Source: Pseudomonas gingeri (lineage in GTDB: Bacteria; Pseudomonadota; Gammaproteobacteria; Pseudomonadales; Pseudomonadaceae). Taken from it: DNA of 64,000 nucleotides. Both the position numbers and the translations under genes were made by a program. Location: assembly GCF_013386165.1 (NCBI RefSeq), contig NZ_JACAOS010000021.1, forward strand, positions 340,833 through 404,832, given 5' to 3'. A model generated the notes under the pieces. It saw nothing but the letters and a program-made list of their open reading frames with translations, searched no databases and was not told the origin of the DNA. Below, one piece after another: positions 1 to 9,104 of the stretch (its first letter is position 1; every line of letters starts with the position of its first letter).

Positions 1-54
1 CAGCCAGCTGGGCTCCTACAGGGGGCCGTGTTCAGACAATAGAGAGAAGGGGCG

Positions 55-1473
55 TCAGCCCTGGGCGCTCCAACCACCGCCCAACGCGGTCATCAGGCCG
101 ATGCTGGCCTGCAACTGGCGGGTCTGCAACGCCTGCAACTGCCGCTGGGTCTGCAAGGCCGCGGTTTGCGCCGTCACCACGTCCAGGTAGTTCACCGCCC
201 CGGCCTCGTAGCTGTTCATCGCCAGGGTCTGGGTGTTCTGCGCCGCATTCACCGCTTCTTGTTCATCCACGGCTTCGCGCTGCAAGTCCCGCAGTTGCGC
301 CAGGTTGTCCTCGACTTCGCGCACCGCGCGCAGGACCTGGCTGCGGTAATGGGCCGAGGCCTCGTCGAATTCGGCCTTGGCCTGATGCTCCTGGGCATCG
401 AGACGACCACCGTCGAAAATCGGCAGGTTGACCAGTGGCCCCAGCGCCCAGTAGCGATTCCCCGTCGACAGCAGGCTGCCGCTGCCCTGGGTCTGGCCGC
501 CGAGCAGGCCGGTCAGGCTGAAGTCCGGGTACCAGGCGGCCTTGGCCACGCCGATTCCGGCATTGGCGGCAAACACCCGCCGTTCCGCCGCCGCGATATC
601 CGGGCGGCGTTGCAGCAAGCCGCTGGGCAAGGCACCCGGCACCTTGGGAATCGTCAGGATGGCCTGGGTCGGCGGCAACTGGAAGTCACTGGCCGGTTCG
701 CCCACCAGCTCGGCAATCGCGTGTTCGGCCAGGTTGCGTTGGCCATGCACTTCGTCCAGTTGCGCCTGGGCCTCGGCCAGTTGGCTCTGGGCGCGGGTCA
801 GGTCAATTTCCGAGGCGATCTTGCCCTGGTAACGATCGCGCGTCAGTTGCAGGGCCTGGGTGTAGTCATCCAGGGAGCTGGTGAGAATCCGGCTCTGGGC
901 GTCCAGGCCATTGAGCTGGATATACAAGGTCGCCAACTGCTGTTGCAGGCTCAGGCGCGCCACCGCCAGGTCGTCGCCGGAGGCTTGGGCCTGGGCGTCG
1001 CCAGCGGCCACCTGGTTGCGAATCCGTCCCCACAGGTCGAGGTCGAAGTTCAGCGTGAAGCCGGCGGTGTTGCTGTTGTACACCGCCGGTTGGTCGCTGC
1101 CGCGCAACGGGCGGGTGTCCGATTGGCGCTGGCGCAGGGGTTGCGCACTGGCGGTGATCTGCGGGAACAGCCCGGCATGCAACTGGCCCGCGTAGGCCTG
1201 GGCGCCGTCGTAGTGCGCCAGGGCGGCGGCCAGGTCCGGGTTGGCCTTGAGCAGGCGCTGCTGCAGGTCGTTGAGGTGTGAGTCCTGGAACAGCGACCAC
1301 CATTGCTCCGACAGCTTGTCGCCCGGTTGGGCCAGGTGCCACGGGCCGTCGCTGGTCTGCTCGCGGTAGTGTTCCGGCAAGTCGAGTTGCGGTGGCTTGT
1401 AGGTCGGCGCCAGGGAGCAGCCCTGCAAGGTCGCGATCAATAGCCAGGCGCTGCGCTTAAGCCTTGGGGACAT
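55..1473 (-). CDS. RND efflux outer-membrane factor lipoprotein (NodT/OprM family)
   Basis: Outer-membrane channel of a tripartite RND pump, 472 aa, the usual length for the family. The N-terminus has a hydrophobic stretch and a lipobox-like LQGCS around residue 19, so it is probably a lipoprotein. The rest is alanine/glutamine/leucine-rich helix typical of the two outer-membrane-efflux repeats (for example RRPDIAAAERR near residue 290 and a repeat at the C-terminus). It is the last gene of a minus-strand operon; its ATG overlaps the end of the fusion-protein gene by 17 bp, which suggests translational coupling. Substrate cannot be told from sequence. Confidence 0.93.
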   Translation of the reverse strand: MSPRLKRSAWLLIATLQGCSLAPTYKPPQLDLPEHYREQTSDGPWHLAQPGDKLSEQWWSLFQDSHLNDLQQRLLKANPDLAAALAHYDGAQAYAGQLHAGLFPQITASAQPLRQRQSDTRPLRGSDQPAVYNSNTAGFTLNFDLDLWGRIRNQVAAGDAQAQASGDDLAVARLSLQQQLATLYIQLNGLDAQSRILTSSLDDYTQALQLTRDRYQGKIASEIDLTRAQSQLAEAQAQLDEVHGQRNLAEHAIAELVGEPASDFQLPPTQAILTIPKVPGALPSGLLQRRPDIAAAERRVFAANAGIGVAKAAWYPDFSLTGLLGGQTQGSGSLLSTGNRYWALGPLVNLPIFDGGRLDAQEHQAKAEFDEASAHYRSQVLRAVREVEDNLAQLRDLQREAVDEQEAVNAAQNTQTLAMNSYEAGAVNYLDVVTAQTAALQTQRQLQALQTRQLQASIGLMTALGGGWSAQG

Positions 1474-2620
1474 GTTGGCCTCCGGCGTCGGCGAGTTTCA
1501 CCGGGTCGCCTTCACGCAGGGCGTCCGGCGGGTTGTCGATCACGGTGTCGGCGGGTTTCAGGCCCTGGTCGATGACCAGCCGTTCACCCAGGTCGAGGCC
1601 GATGTGGATGTCGCGCAGGTGCACATGGGACTGGGCGTCCAGCACGGCCACCTGGGTGCCCTGGGAGCGGAAGATCAGGGCGCTGGCCGGAATGCTGACG
1701 CCATGGGTGTCCGCCGGGATCGGGATGGTCGCCTCGGCGTAGTCCCCTGGCAGCAGGGCGTTGTCCGGATTGTCGGCGACGAATTGCGCAAGCAGGGTGC
1801 CGGAGCGCGAGTCGACGGCGGTGGAGTTACCCACCAGTCGGGCACTGAAGGTCTTGCCCGGGTGTTCCGGTACGCTCAGTTTCACCTCGAGGCCGGGATG
1901 GATCACGCTGGCGTAGTTCTGCGGAATCGGTACGTAAAGCCGCAGTTGGTGGGTATCGGCGATGTCGAACAGTTCCGGGTCGCTGTCGGTGTCGGCCTTG
2001 ATCAACTGGCCGATATCGGTGTTACGGGCGGTGATGGTCCCGGCGAATGGCGCGCGCACGGTCTTGTAGTCTTCCAGCGCCGACAGCCGCGCATAGTCGG
2101 CCTGCGCCGCTTCGGCATTGGCCTGGGCGGCCGAGGCATTGGAGCTTTTTTCATCGGCCTCCTGTTGCGAGACCGAGTGGGTGTTCACCAGGTTTTTCCA
2201 ACGGATCGCGGTGGTTTGCGCCAGTCGCGCATTGGCCTGCTCCTGCAGCATATGGGCGTGGGCCTGGGCGACCTGTTGATCGAGGTCCGGGCTGTCGATC
2301 TGCGCCAGCACCTGGCCGGCCTTGACCTGGGTGCCGATGTCGGTTTTCCAGTCCTTCAGGTAGCCGCTGACCCGCGCATGAATCGGCGCCTTGCTCCAGG
2401 CTTCCAGGTGCGCGGGCAGACGCAGGGTATCGCCGGCGGCGTTCTGCTTGGGCTGGAACACGCTGACCATGGGCACGGCAGCGGTTTCGGTCCAGGCGGT
2501 CACTTCTTTTTCATGGCGGGTTCGCGCGGCAATCCCGTTGGCGACCAGCAAGGCGGCCAGGGTCAGCCCGCCGACGCCCATGTAGAGCAGGCGTTTGCCC
2601 GAGGGTTTGCGATCAGTCAT
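1457..2620 (-). CDS. RND efflux periplasmic adaptor (membrane fusion protein)
   Basis: HlyD/AcrA-type adaptor, 387 aa, linking the inner-membrane permease to the outer-membrane channel. One N-terminal transmembrane anchor is followed by a lipoyl/barrel-sandwich half-motif (VSGYLKDWKTDIGTQVKAG near residue 85), a long helical hairpin rich in A/Q, the second half-motif (VRAPFAGTITARN near residue 190) and beta-barrel domains. The start codon overlaps the end of the permease gene by 8 bp (ATGACTGA arrangement), so the three pump genes form one operon. No regulator is adjacent. Confidence 0.93.
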   Translation of the reverse strand: MTDRKPSGKRLLYMGVGGLTLAALLVANGIAARTRHEKEVTAWTETAAVPMVSVFQPKQNAAGDTLRLPAHLEAWSKAPIHARVSGYLKDWKTDIGTQVKAGQVLAQIDSPDLDQQVAQAHAHMLQEQANARLAQTTAIRWKNLVNTHSVSQQEADEKSSNASAAQANAEAAQADYARLSALEDYKTVRAPFAGTITARNTDIGQLIKADTDSDPELFDIADTHQLRLYVPIPQNYASVIHPGLEVKLSVPEHPGKTFSARLVGNSTAVDSRSGTLLAQFVADNPDNALLPGDYAEATIPIPADTHGVSIPASALIFRSQGTQVAVLDAQSHVHLRDIHIGLDLGERLVIDQGLKPADTVIDNPPDALREGDPVKLADAGGQHVPKA

Positions 2621-5600
2621 GGGTTTCTTCTCCAGCTACGGCGCGATTGGGTTGGCGGCCATGCACCAGGCTGAACACCACGGGGACGAACAGCAGGGTG
2701 GCAGTGGTCGCCAGGATCAGACCGCCGATCACGGCGCGTCCGAGGGGGGCGTTCTGTTCTTGGGAAATGGCCAGCGGCAACATGCCGATGATCATTGCCA
2801 GGGCGGTCATGCAGACCGGACGGAAACGGGTGTAGCCGGCTTCCAGGGCGGCCTTGAGGGCGTCGCCATGTTCGGCCAGGCGCTCGCGGCAGAAACTCAC
2901 CACCAGGATCGAGTTGGCGGTGGCCACCCCCATGCAGAGGATGGCCCCGGTCAACGCCGGCACCGACAGCGAAGTGCCGCTCAGGAACAGCATCCAGACG
3001 ATCCCGGCCAGGGCGGCGGGCAGGGCGGTGATGATCACGAACGGGTCGACCCAGGACTGGAAGTTGACCACGATCAACAGGTAGATCAGGACCACGGCGC
3101 CGAGCAGGCCGAAGCTCAAGCCGCCGAACGCTTCATGCAAGGCGTCGATCTGCCCGTGCAGGCTGACAATCGCACCCTTGGGACGCAACGACGAAGCATC
3201 GTCGATGATCTTCTGGATGTCGTGGGCCACCGCGCCGAGGTCGCGACCTTGCACGTTGGCGTAGATGTCCAGGGTCGGTTGGATGTTGTAGTGGGTGACC
3301 ACGGCCGGGCTCTCCACCCGGTTGATGGTCGCCAGGCCGCCGAGGATCTGCGACTGGCCATTGCTGCCGGTGACCGGCAGCGCTTCCAGGGACGGCAGGC
3401 TGTCCAGGCGGTATTGCGGGGTGGCCGCGACCACACCATAGGACACGCCGTTGGCCGGGTTGAGCCAGAAGGTCGGCGCTACCTGGGAGCTGCCCGCCAG
3501 CGAGGCGACCATGGTGTTGGTGACGTCACGCTCGGTGATGCCCAGGCCCTTGGCACGCATCCGGTCGACCTTCACTTCCAGCGAAGGGTAGCCCACCGAT
3601 TGCTGGATACGCAGGTCGGCGATGCCCGGCACATGTTTCAAGCGACGTTGCAACTCCAGGGCGAACACGCGGTTTTCTTCGGCACTGCGCCCGGAGATTT
3701 TCACGTCCAGCGGGGCCGGGGCACCGAAGTTGAGAATCTGGCTGCTGATGTCGGCGGGCAGGAAGGCGAATTGGCTGCCGGGGAAGCTGTCCGGCAAGGC
3801 GCTGCGCAGTTTTTTCACATAGTCGGCGGTTGGCTGGTGGTTGGCCTTGAGGGTGACTTGAATATCACCGTCTTGCGGTCCGATGGTGCCGCTGCTGCTA
3901 TAGGCCATGTCGATACCACTCAACGGGATACCGATGTTGTCGACGATATTGTCCAGCTCTTCGGCGGGAATGATTTCGCGAATCCGTGCTTCGATCCGGT
4001 CGAAGGCCGCCGCGCTTTCCTCGATCCGCGTGCCCAGCGGCAAGCGCACGTGCAGGGCGAGGGCGCCGGCGTCGGTTTCGGGGAAGAAGTCCTGGCCCAG
4101 GCTTGGCAGCAGGGCGAAGGAGGCCAGCACACAGGCGAGGAAACCCAGCAGGAAGCGCTTGCGCACGCCCAGGGCGAGGGTCAGCAAACCGTAGTAGACG
4201 TCGCGCACGGTGGAGAATCCGCGCTCGAAACCTTGCTGGAAATTCAGTACCCGCCGCAGCAGGGGGTTGCGCTGCCGTGAATGCTGTTCACCTTCGTGGT
4301 GGTTGATGAATTCATCTTCAGGATGATGGCCGCTGCCGCCTTCGACCACATGGGGCTTGAGCAGGAACATCGCCAGGGTCGGCACCAGGGTCCGCGACAG
4401 GATGAACGAGCTGCCCATGGCGAAGATCACCGCCAGGGCCATCGGCCGGAACAGGAAGCCGGCGATGCCTTGCAACATGAACATCGGCACGAACACGATG
4501 CAGATACACAGCAGCGAAACGAACGCCGGGCCGACGATCTGCTTGGCGCCGTCAAGGATCGCGTCGTTCACCGCCTTGCCCTGTTCCAGGTGCCAGTTGA
4601 TGTTCTCGATGGTCACGGTGGCATCGTCCACCAGAATCCCCACCGCCAACGCCAGCCCGCCGAGGGTCATGACGTTGAGGGTTTGTCCGGTGGCCGCCAG
4701 CAGGGCAATGGCCGAGAGCACTGCCAGGGGAATCGAGGCGGCAATGATCAGGGTCGAACGCCAACTGCCGAGGAACAGCAGGATCATCGCACTGGTCAGC
4801 AGGGCGGCAATGATCCCTTCGCGGGCCACGCTGCCGACCGACTCTTTGACGAACACCGAGGCGTCGCCCAGCAGCGAGGTCTTGAGTTCCGGCGGCAGGG
4901 TTTCGTTGATCAGCGGCAGCATGTTGCGAATGCCGTCGACAATGGACAGGGTCGAGATATTGCCGTTCTTCAGCGCCGGCATCAGTACGGCGCGACGTCC
5001 GTTTACCCGCACGATGTTGGTTTGTGGCGGCGAGCCGTCACGCACGTGGGCGACCTGGCCGATGGTGATGGTGGCGCCATCGACCGTCTTGATCGGCAGG
5101 TCGTTCAGTTCATTGATGACCTGCGGGCTGTTGTTCAGCAGCACCGTGTATTCGTAGGGGCCGAGTTTGGCGGTACCCACTGGAATGATCTGGTTCTGCG
5201 CCGCCAGGGCATTGGCCACGTCCTGGGCCGAAAGGCCTTTGGCCGCCAGCGCCTGAGGGTCGAGGTCAAGGGTGATCTGGCGTTGCTTGCCGCCCATCGG
5301 CGTAGGAATGGCCAGCCCCGGTACGGAGGTCAGCGGCAGGCGGATGTTGTTCTGTACCAGGTCGCGGATCTTCGCTTCCGACAGCGTCGGGCTGGAAAAC
5401 GCCATCTGCAGGATCGGCACCGTCGAGGCGCTGTAGTTGAGGATTAGTGGCGGGGTGATCCCTGGCGGCATTTGCTTGAGCACGGTCTGCGAGACCGCGG
5501 TCACCTGGGCGTTGGCGGTGCGGATGTCCACTCCCGGTTGAAAGAAGATCTTGACGATGCCCATGCCCGGCAGCGATTGCGACTCGATGTGTTCGATGTC

Positions 5601-5831
5601 GTTGACGGTGCTGCTGAGGGAACGTTCGTAGGTATAGATCACTCGGCCGGCCATGTCCTCGGGGGACAGGCCGTTGTATTGCCAGACCACTGCGACCACC
5701 GGGATACCGATGTCGGGAAACACGTCGGTGGGGGTCCGCAGGGCCGCCAGCGGCCCGATGATGCAGATGAATATTGCCAACACGATAAACGTGTAGGGCT
5801 TGAGCAGTGCGGTCTTTACCAGCCCGAGCAT
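2613..5831 (-). CDS. RND family multidrug/solvent efflux permease (HAE1-type)
   Basis: Inner-membrane proton-driven transporter of about 1072 aa with the AcrB-like layout: TM1, a periplasmic loop, six TM segments, a second large loop, and a final TM bundle. The proton-relay aspartate pair is visible in GILVDDATVTIENI near residue 400. The loop motif TPTDVFPDIGIPVV differs from AcrB/MexB and is typical of the MdtB/MexW-like and uncharacterised branch. I chose the ATG at 5831 because a strong GGAGG lies 7 bases upstream; an upstream GTG at 5864 has none. A histidine-rich cytoplasmic loop (SGHHPEDEFINHHEGEQHSRQ, in part) near residue 510 is notable. Substrate unknown. Confidence 0.93.
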   Translation of the reverse strand: MLGLVKTALLKPYTFIVLAIFICIIGPLAALRTPTDVFPDIGIPVVAVVWQYNGLSPEDMAGRVIYTYERSLSSTVNDIEHIESQSLPGMGIVKIFFQPGVDIRTANAQVTAVSQTVLKQMPPGITPPLILNYSASTVPILQMAFSSPTLSEAKIRDLVQNNIRLPLTSVPGLAIPTPMGGKQRQITLDLDPQALAAKGLSAQDVANALAAQNQIIPVGTAKLGPYEYTVLLNNSPQVINELNDLPIKTVDGATITIGQVAHVRDGSPPQTNIVRVNGRRAVLMPALKNGNISTLSIVDGIRNMLPLINETLPPELKTSLLGDASVFVKESVGSVAREGIIAALLTSAMILLFLGSWRSTLIIAASIPLAVLSAIALLAATGQTLNVMTLGGLALAVGILVDDATVTIENINWHLEQGKAVNDAILDGAKQIVGPAFVSLLCICIVFVPMFMLQGIAGFLFRPMALAVIFAMGSSFILSRTLVPTLAMFLLKPHVVEGGSGHHPEDEFINHHEGEQHSRQRNPLLRRVLNFQQGFERGFSTVRDVYYGLLTLALGVRKRFLLGFLACVLASFALLPSLGQDFFPETDAGALALHVRLPLGTRIEESAAAFDRIEARIREIIPAEELDNIVDNIGIPLSGIDMAYSSSGTIGPQDGDIQVTLKANHQPTADYVKKLRSALPDSFPGSQFAFLPADISSQILNFGAPAPLDVKISGRSAEENRVFALELQRRLKHVPGIADLRIQQSVGYPSLEVKVDRMRAKGLGITERDVTNTMVASLAGSSQVAPTFWLNPANGVSYGVVAATPQYRLDSLPSLEALPVTGSNGQSQILGGLATINRVESPAVVTHYNIQPTLDIYANVQGRDLGAVAHDIQKIIDDASSLRPKGAIVSLHGQIDALHEAFGGLSFGLLGAVVLIYLLIVVNFQSWVDPFVIITALPAALAGIVWMLFLSGTSLSVPALTGAILCMGVATANSILVVSFCRERLAEHGDALKAALEAGYTRFRPVCMTALAMIIGMLPLAISQEQNAPLGRAVIGGLILATTATLLFVPVVFSLVHGRQPNRAVAGEETHD

Positions 5832-6050
5832 GCCTGAACCTCCGGGGAGTGGAATTGCAATCACCGGCAGTCTTGCGTTTGGAACTTAACGTTTGGCTTT
5901 CACTAACATGAAGGATCTTTTAGATAAGGGCTGAAAATCCCTTCATGTGTGTTCATTTGTACAAATGCCTCTAGTTCGCCACTCTTAGCACCGATCCGAC
6001 GGGCTTTCCGCCCCGTGATACTGCACTTGAACATGAGAGGGATTCACTCA

Positions 6051-6455
6051 ATGACACTCAAGCCGCTGATGTTGATACCGACCCTTGGACTGGTCTGCCT
6101 GCTTTCCGCATGCGCGGGACCGGTACCCAAGGCTGATCCGAGCGAAGCCTGGATCGGTCTTGGACAAGGTTCGACTGACGACCTTCTGGCCGAGCGTTTG
6201 GATGGCAAGCGAGTCGACGACGGCCGCTACTTCGAAGTGGCACCGGGCAAGCACGATCTTGAAGTGCTCCTGGTCCAGGGCGCCAACGGTAATACAGAGC
6301 AGCCCGAGTGCACCGGGCGGGTGGAGTACGACCAGTTCAAGGCTGGCAAGCGCTACCACCTGCTGGAGTCGGGAGGCGGCGCCGATGTCGGCGTCTCGTT
6401 GGTGAACGACCACGGCGCGACCGTGGCCGAGTCGAAGAAGTTTTCCTGCATCTAA
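6051..6455 (+). CDS. small lipoprotein, tandem paralog A
   Basis: Protein of 134 aa with a lipoprotein signal (hydrophobic core then LLSACAG), followed by the conserved segment KADPSEAWIGL. The mature part is probably a small beta-rich periplasmic domain. I take the ATG at 6051, just before the signal peptide; an upstream in-frame ATG at 5949 would add a non-signal extension. A close paralog lies 28 bp downstream, so the two likely come from a local duplication and share a transcript. Function not recognised. Confidence 0.82.
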   Translation: MTLKPLMLIPTLGLVCLLSACAGPVPKADPSEAWIGLGQGSTDDLLAERLDGKRVDDGRYFEVAPGKHDLEVLLVQGANGNTEQPECTGRVEYDQFKAGKRYHLLESGGGADVGVSLVNDHGATVAESKKFSCI

Positions 6456-6483
6456 CTGCTTTATATCTTTGAGGTAGAACACC

Positions 6484-6894
6484 ATGACATTCAAACCCCT
6501 GATGCTGCTGCCCACCCTGGGCCTGGCCTTTCTCCTGTCTGCGTGTGCCGGCCCGATGCCGAAGGCTGATCCGAGCGAGGCCTGGATCGGTCTGCAAAAT
6601 GAAGCGCCGAACGATATGCTCGCCGAGAAGGTCGATGGCCAGAAAATCGATGACGGCCGCTTCTTCGAGGTGCCGCCGGGCTCCCACAAGCTGGACGTGA
6701 TGCTGGTGGAGATGCCGTGGGGCGATGGCAACCAGCAGGATTGCTCGGGTGAAGTCAGCTACAACCAGTTCAAGGCCGGTGAGCACTACAAGTTGGTGGA
6801 GTCGAGCCTGGGCCAGGAAGTCAACGCCCGTCTGATGGACTCCCATGGCAAGCAAGTCGCCCAGACAGGCGACTTCCAGTGCCTGCCGGGCTAA
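6484..6894 (+). CDS. small lipoprotein, tandem paralog B
   Basis: Protein of 136 aa, paralog of the gene just upstream: same lipobox region (LLSACAGPMPKADPSEAWIGL in part), same VDGxxIDDGRFFEV and YNQFKAGEHYKLVES segments. Both copies keep a conserved pair of cysteines, one in the middle and one near the C-terminus, which could form a disulfide in the periplasm. The ATG is preceded by GAGGTAGAACACC, a usable ribosome site. Function not recognised. Confidence 0.83.
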   Translation: MTFKPLMLLPTLGLAFLLSACAGPMPKADPSEAWIGLQNEAPNDMLAEKVDGQKIDDGRFFEVPPGSHKLDVMLVEMPWGDGNQQDCSGEVSYNQFKAGEHYKLVESSLGQEVNARLMDSHGKQVAQTGDFQCLPG

Positions 6895-6935
6895 GGTCTG
6901 CGTCTCACCACAAAACTATCGTGCTGCCGGGGTCT

Positions 6936-7021
6936 CTGTAGGAGCTGGCTTGCCAGCGATGAGGCCCTTGAGTCTGGCGGTGTTCGTGCTGACGCCATCG
7001 CCGGCAAGCCGGCTCCTACAG
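6936..7021. repeat. REP doublet (REPIN-like) in P. fluorescens style
   Basis: Two 26-bp units face each other: CTGTAGGAGCTGGCTTGCC... at 6936-6961 and its near-perfect inverse at 6996-7021, separated by 34 bp. This matches the extragenic palindromic repeats common in fluorescent pseudomonads. It lies between the convergent lipoprotein and TPR genes, a usual place for REPINs, and may act in mRNA end stabilisation or simply be a REP-transposase product. Confidence 0.85.
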
Positions 7022-7075
7022 AACCGCGTCTCGCCGCAGAATAGCGTCCAGCCAGGGCCCCTGTAGCGGCTTCCT

Positions 7076-9088
7076 TCAGGGCGTGACGAAGCCTGATGGC
7101 GCGGCGCTGATGGTTGCGTTGCGCCAGGCGGTACTCAACTGTTGGTCGAGCAGCGCCGGCACCGGCTTGCCTTGCTGTTGTTGCAGGCTCAGCTTCAGTC
7201 CGTTGAGCGAGCGACCACTCAGGCGATTGCCCGCCAGGTCTTCGCGAAAGACCTTTTCCGCTTCGTCGGCCTTGCCCTGGGCCAGCAACGCGTAACCCAG
7301 GGATTCGCGCAAGGTGTAATACCAGTCCGGTGGCTCGTTATAGTTCAGCGCATCCTGAATGGCGACCGCCTTGCGCCAGGCGCCGACGATCTGCTCCTGG
7401 TTATTGCCCTGGAGTGACTTGAGATCGGTGGCCAGGGCCTGCGAGGTATCCTTGCCAAACACCTTCGCCGCGGTTTCGCGCAATGACGCCAGGTCAAGCT
7501 TGCCGTGGCTGCTGTCCTGGGCCTTGTTCAACAGGACCAGGTTGGCGATCCGGAACAGCTCCGTCGCCTTGTTGTTGCCGTAGTTGAGGTCCGGTGTGTT
7601 TTTCAGGGTGTCCGTCACGGCCTGCCAGTAGCCCTTGAGCGCGTCATTGGCGGCCGGGTTGTCCAGCCCGTCCCGGGTCAGTTGCTGATAGGCCTTGGCA
7701 TAAGCCGCCATGACCCGGGTATAAGGCGCGGTCAGTGGCTTCCAATCCTTGTCGGCCTGGGTGCAGGTATCGTTGATGGTCTTCAGGCCTTGCTCGATTT
7801 TCGGTTCGATACGCTCCAGGGCTGCCCAGTCCTGAAAGCGCACGGCGAAGTAGTAGGGCACGGCATAGAAGTAGTCCGACTTGGTGCGGATCTCGTCAGG
7901 GTACTGCTTGCAGAGAAATTCCAGCGCCGAATACTGCGTGGTGTTTTCCACCAGTTCCTCCGCCATGTTCATGGCTTCGTTCTGGCGGCCTTCGATGGAC
8001 AGGGTCCAGATCAGGAAGTGAATGTTGTGGCCCAGGTAGTGCAGCGGGTAGGGGCTCTGCGGGCCAACCTGATGGGCGTAGGCCCGGTCCACCGAGACCG
8101 CCGTGTAGTTGGCGACGCTGGCCAGGGCATTGTTGCCGGTGCGCTGGTAGATATGCGAGGCCATGTGCACCAGGTGGCCGATGGCCGGGTTCTGGTCGCG
8201 GAAACGATTGGCCATGGGCATGGCGCTGTCGGGGAACGGCGATTCCTCGATGGCATGAATGTAGAAGTGATTGGCGCCGGTGTGTTGTTTGTCCTGCACC
8301 AGCACGCGGTTGAGCACTTGCAACGCCTCATAGGCTGCGGGTGTCGGCCGCACCTCATCGGAGGTCGCTGCCTCGCCATCCCACCATTTCCAGGGGGTGA
8401 GGTTGAGCAGGGCGTCCGCATAGAGGGTCGCGGCATCGAGGTCATCGAAGTAGGTCTGTGACAGTTCCTTCATGGCGTCGGCGTAGTGCCGCTTGCCATC
8501 GCCGTCGAGGCTGACCTTGCCGTCCTTGAGGGTGTAGGCGGTCAGGAACGCCTTGGCGTAATCGACTTCACGCTGCAACTGTTGGTCGCTGAAGTGCGCC
8601 TTGGCGTCCGGGTCCTTGAGGCGGGCATTCGCATGGTCCAGGGCAATCTGCGCCGAACGATAGGCCAGCTGGTCGCAACCGGGGGTGGCGTCGCTGTTGA
8701 TATTGGAGTTGGCCGACAGGGCAATGCCCCAATAGGGCATCGCCGAACCTTCATCGAAACGGCTGGCCTGGTAGAAGGCGCGGATCGCTTCGGAGAAGTT
8801 GAAGCCGTATTGCAGGGCAATGCCCTGGCTATAGAAGGCTTCGACCTGATCGGCGTCCTTCAGGCTGACCATCGGGTAGCGGGTGCCGCCCAGGCCCGAA
8901 AGCAACTGACCTTGCTCGGTGTCCTTCTGGCTGACGCATTGGTGCAGGACTTCGAGGTACGGCGTGTCGGGCGAGACCGGGGTGAAGGTCTTCGGTCCTT
9001 CGGCGGTTTCGGCGCCGTGGGTATGGGCCTGGGCCACGGACAGGCCGGTGAGCAGCAGGGCAGCGACAGCAAGACGCAGTACAGCCAT
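7076..9088 (-). CDS. exported TPR-repeat protein with conserved histidine motifs
   Basis: Protein of 670 aa with a cleavable signal peptide (LTGLSVAQAHTHG) and helical repeats throughout, hence a periplasmic TPR-type scaffold. It belongs to a widespread family whose recognisable motifs are histidine clusters: HFYIHAIEES, GHLVHMASHIYQRTG and LGHNIHFLIW in the middle third. These spaced histidines suggest a metal or cofactor site, though no function is established that I know of. A good GGAGA lies before the ATG. It begins 16 bp after the decarboxylase gene on the same strand, so it is probably co-transcribed with the amine oxidase and decarboxylase. Confidence 0.85.
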   Translation of the reverse strand: MAVLRLAVAALLLTGLSVAQAHTHGAETAEGPKTFTPVSPDTPYLEVLHQCVSQKDTEQGQLLSGLGGTRYPMVSLKDADQVEAFYSQGIALQYGFNFSEAIRAFYQASRFDEGSAMPYWGIALSANSNINSDATPGCDQLAYRSAQIALDHANARLKDPDAKAHFSDQQLQREVDYAKAFLTAYTLKDGKVSLDGDGKRHYADAMKELSQTYFDDLDAATLYADALLNLTPWKWWDGEAATSDEVRPTPAAYEALQVLNRVLVQDKQHTGANHFYIHAIEESPFPDSAMPMANRFRDQNPAIGHLVHMASHIYQRTGNNALASVANYTAVSVDRAYAHQVGPQSPYPLHYLGHNIHFLIWTLSIEGRQNEAMNMAEELVENTTQYSALEFLCKQYPDEIRTKSDYFYAVPYYFAVRFQDWAALERIEPKIEQGLKTINDTCTQADKDWKPLTAPYTRVMAAYAKAYQQLTRDGLDNPAANDALKGYWQAVTDTLKNTPDLNYGNNKATELFRIANLVLLNKAQDSSHGKLDLASLRETAAKVFGKDTSQALATDLKSLQGNNQEQIVGAWRKAVAIQDALNYNEPPDWYYTLRESLGYALLAQGKADEAEKVFREDLAGNRLSGRSLNGLKLSLQQQQGKPVPALLDQQLSTAWRNATISAAPSGFVTP

Positions 9089-9104
9089 GTAATGATTTCT
9101 CCTT

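Noticed and set aside
166..1281. Long open frame opposite the outer-membrane factor gene
   Set aside because: GC-rich antisense shadow; the minus-strand gene has clear family motifs. The same applies to long frames opposite the RND permease, TPR, decarboxylase and amine oxidase genes.
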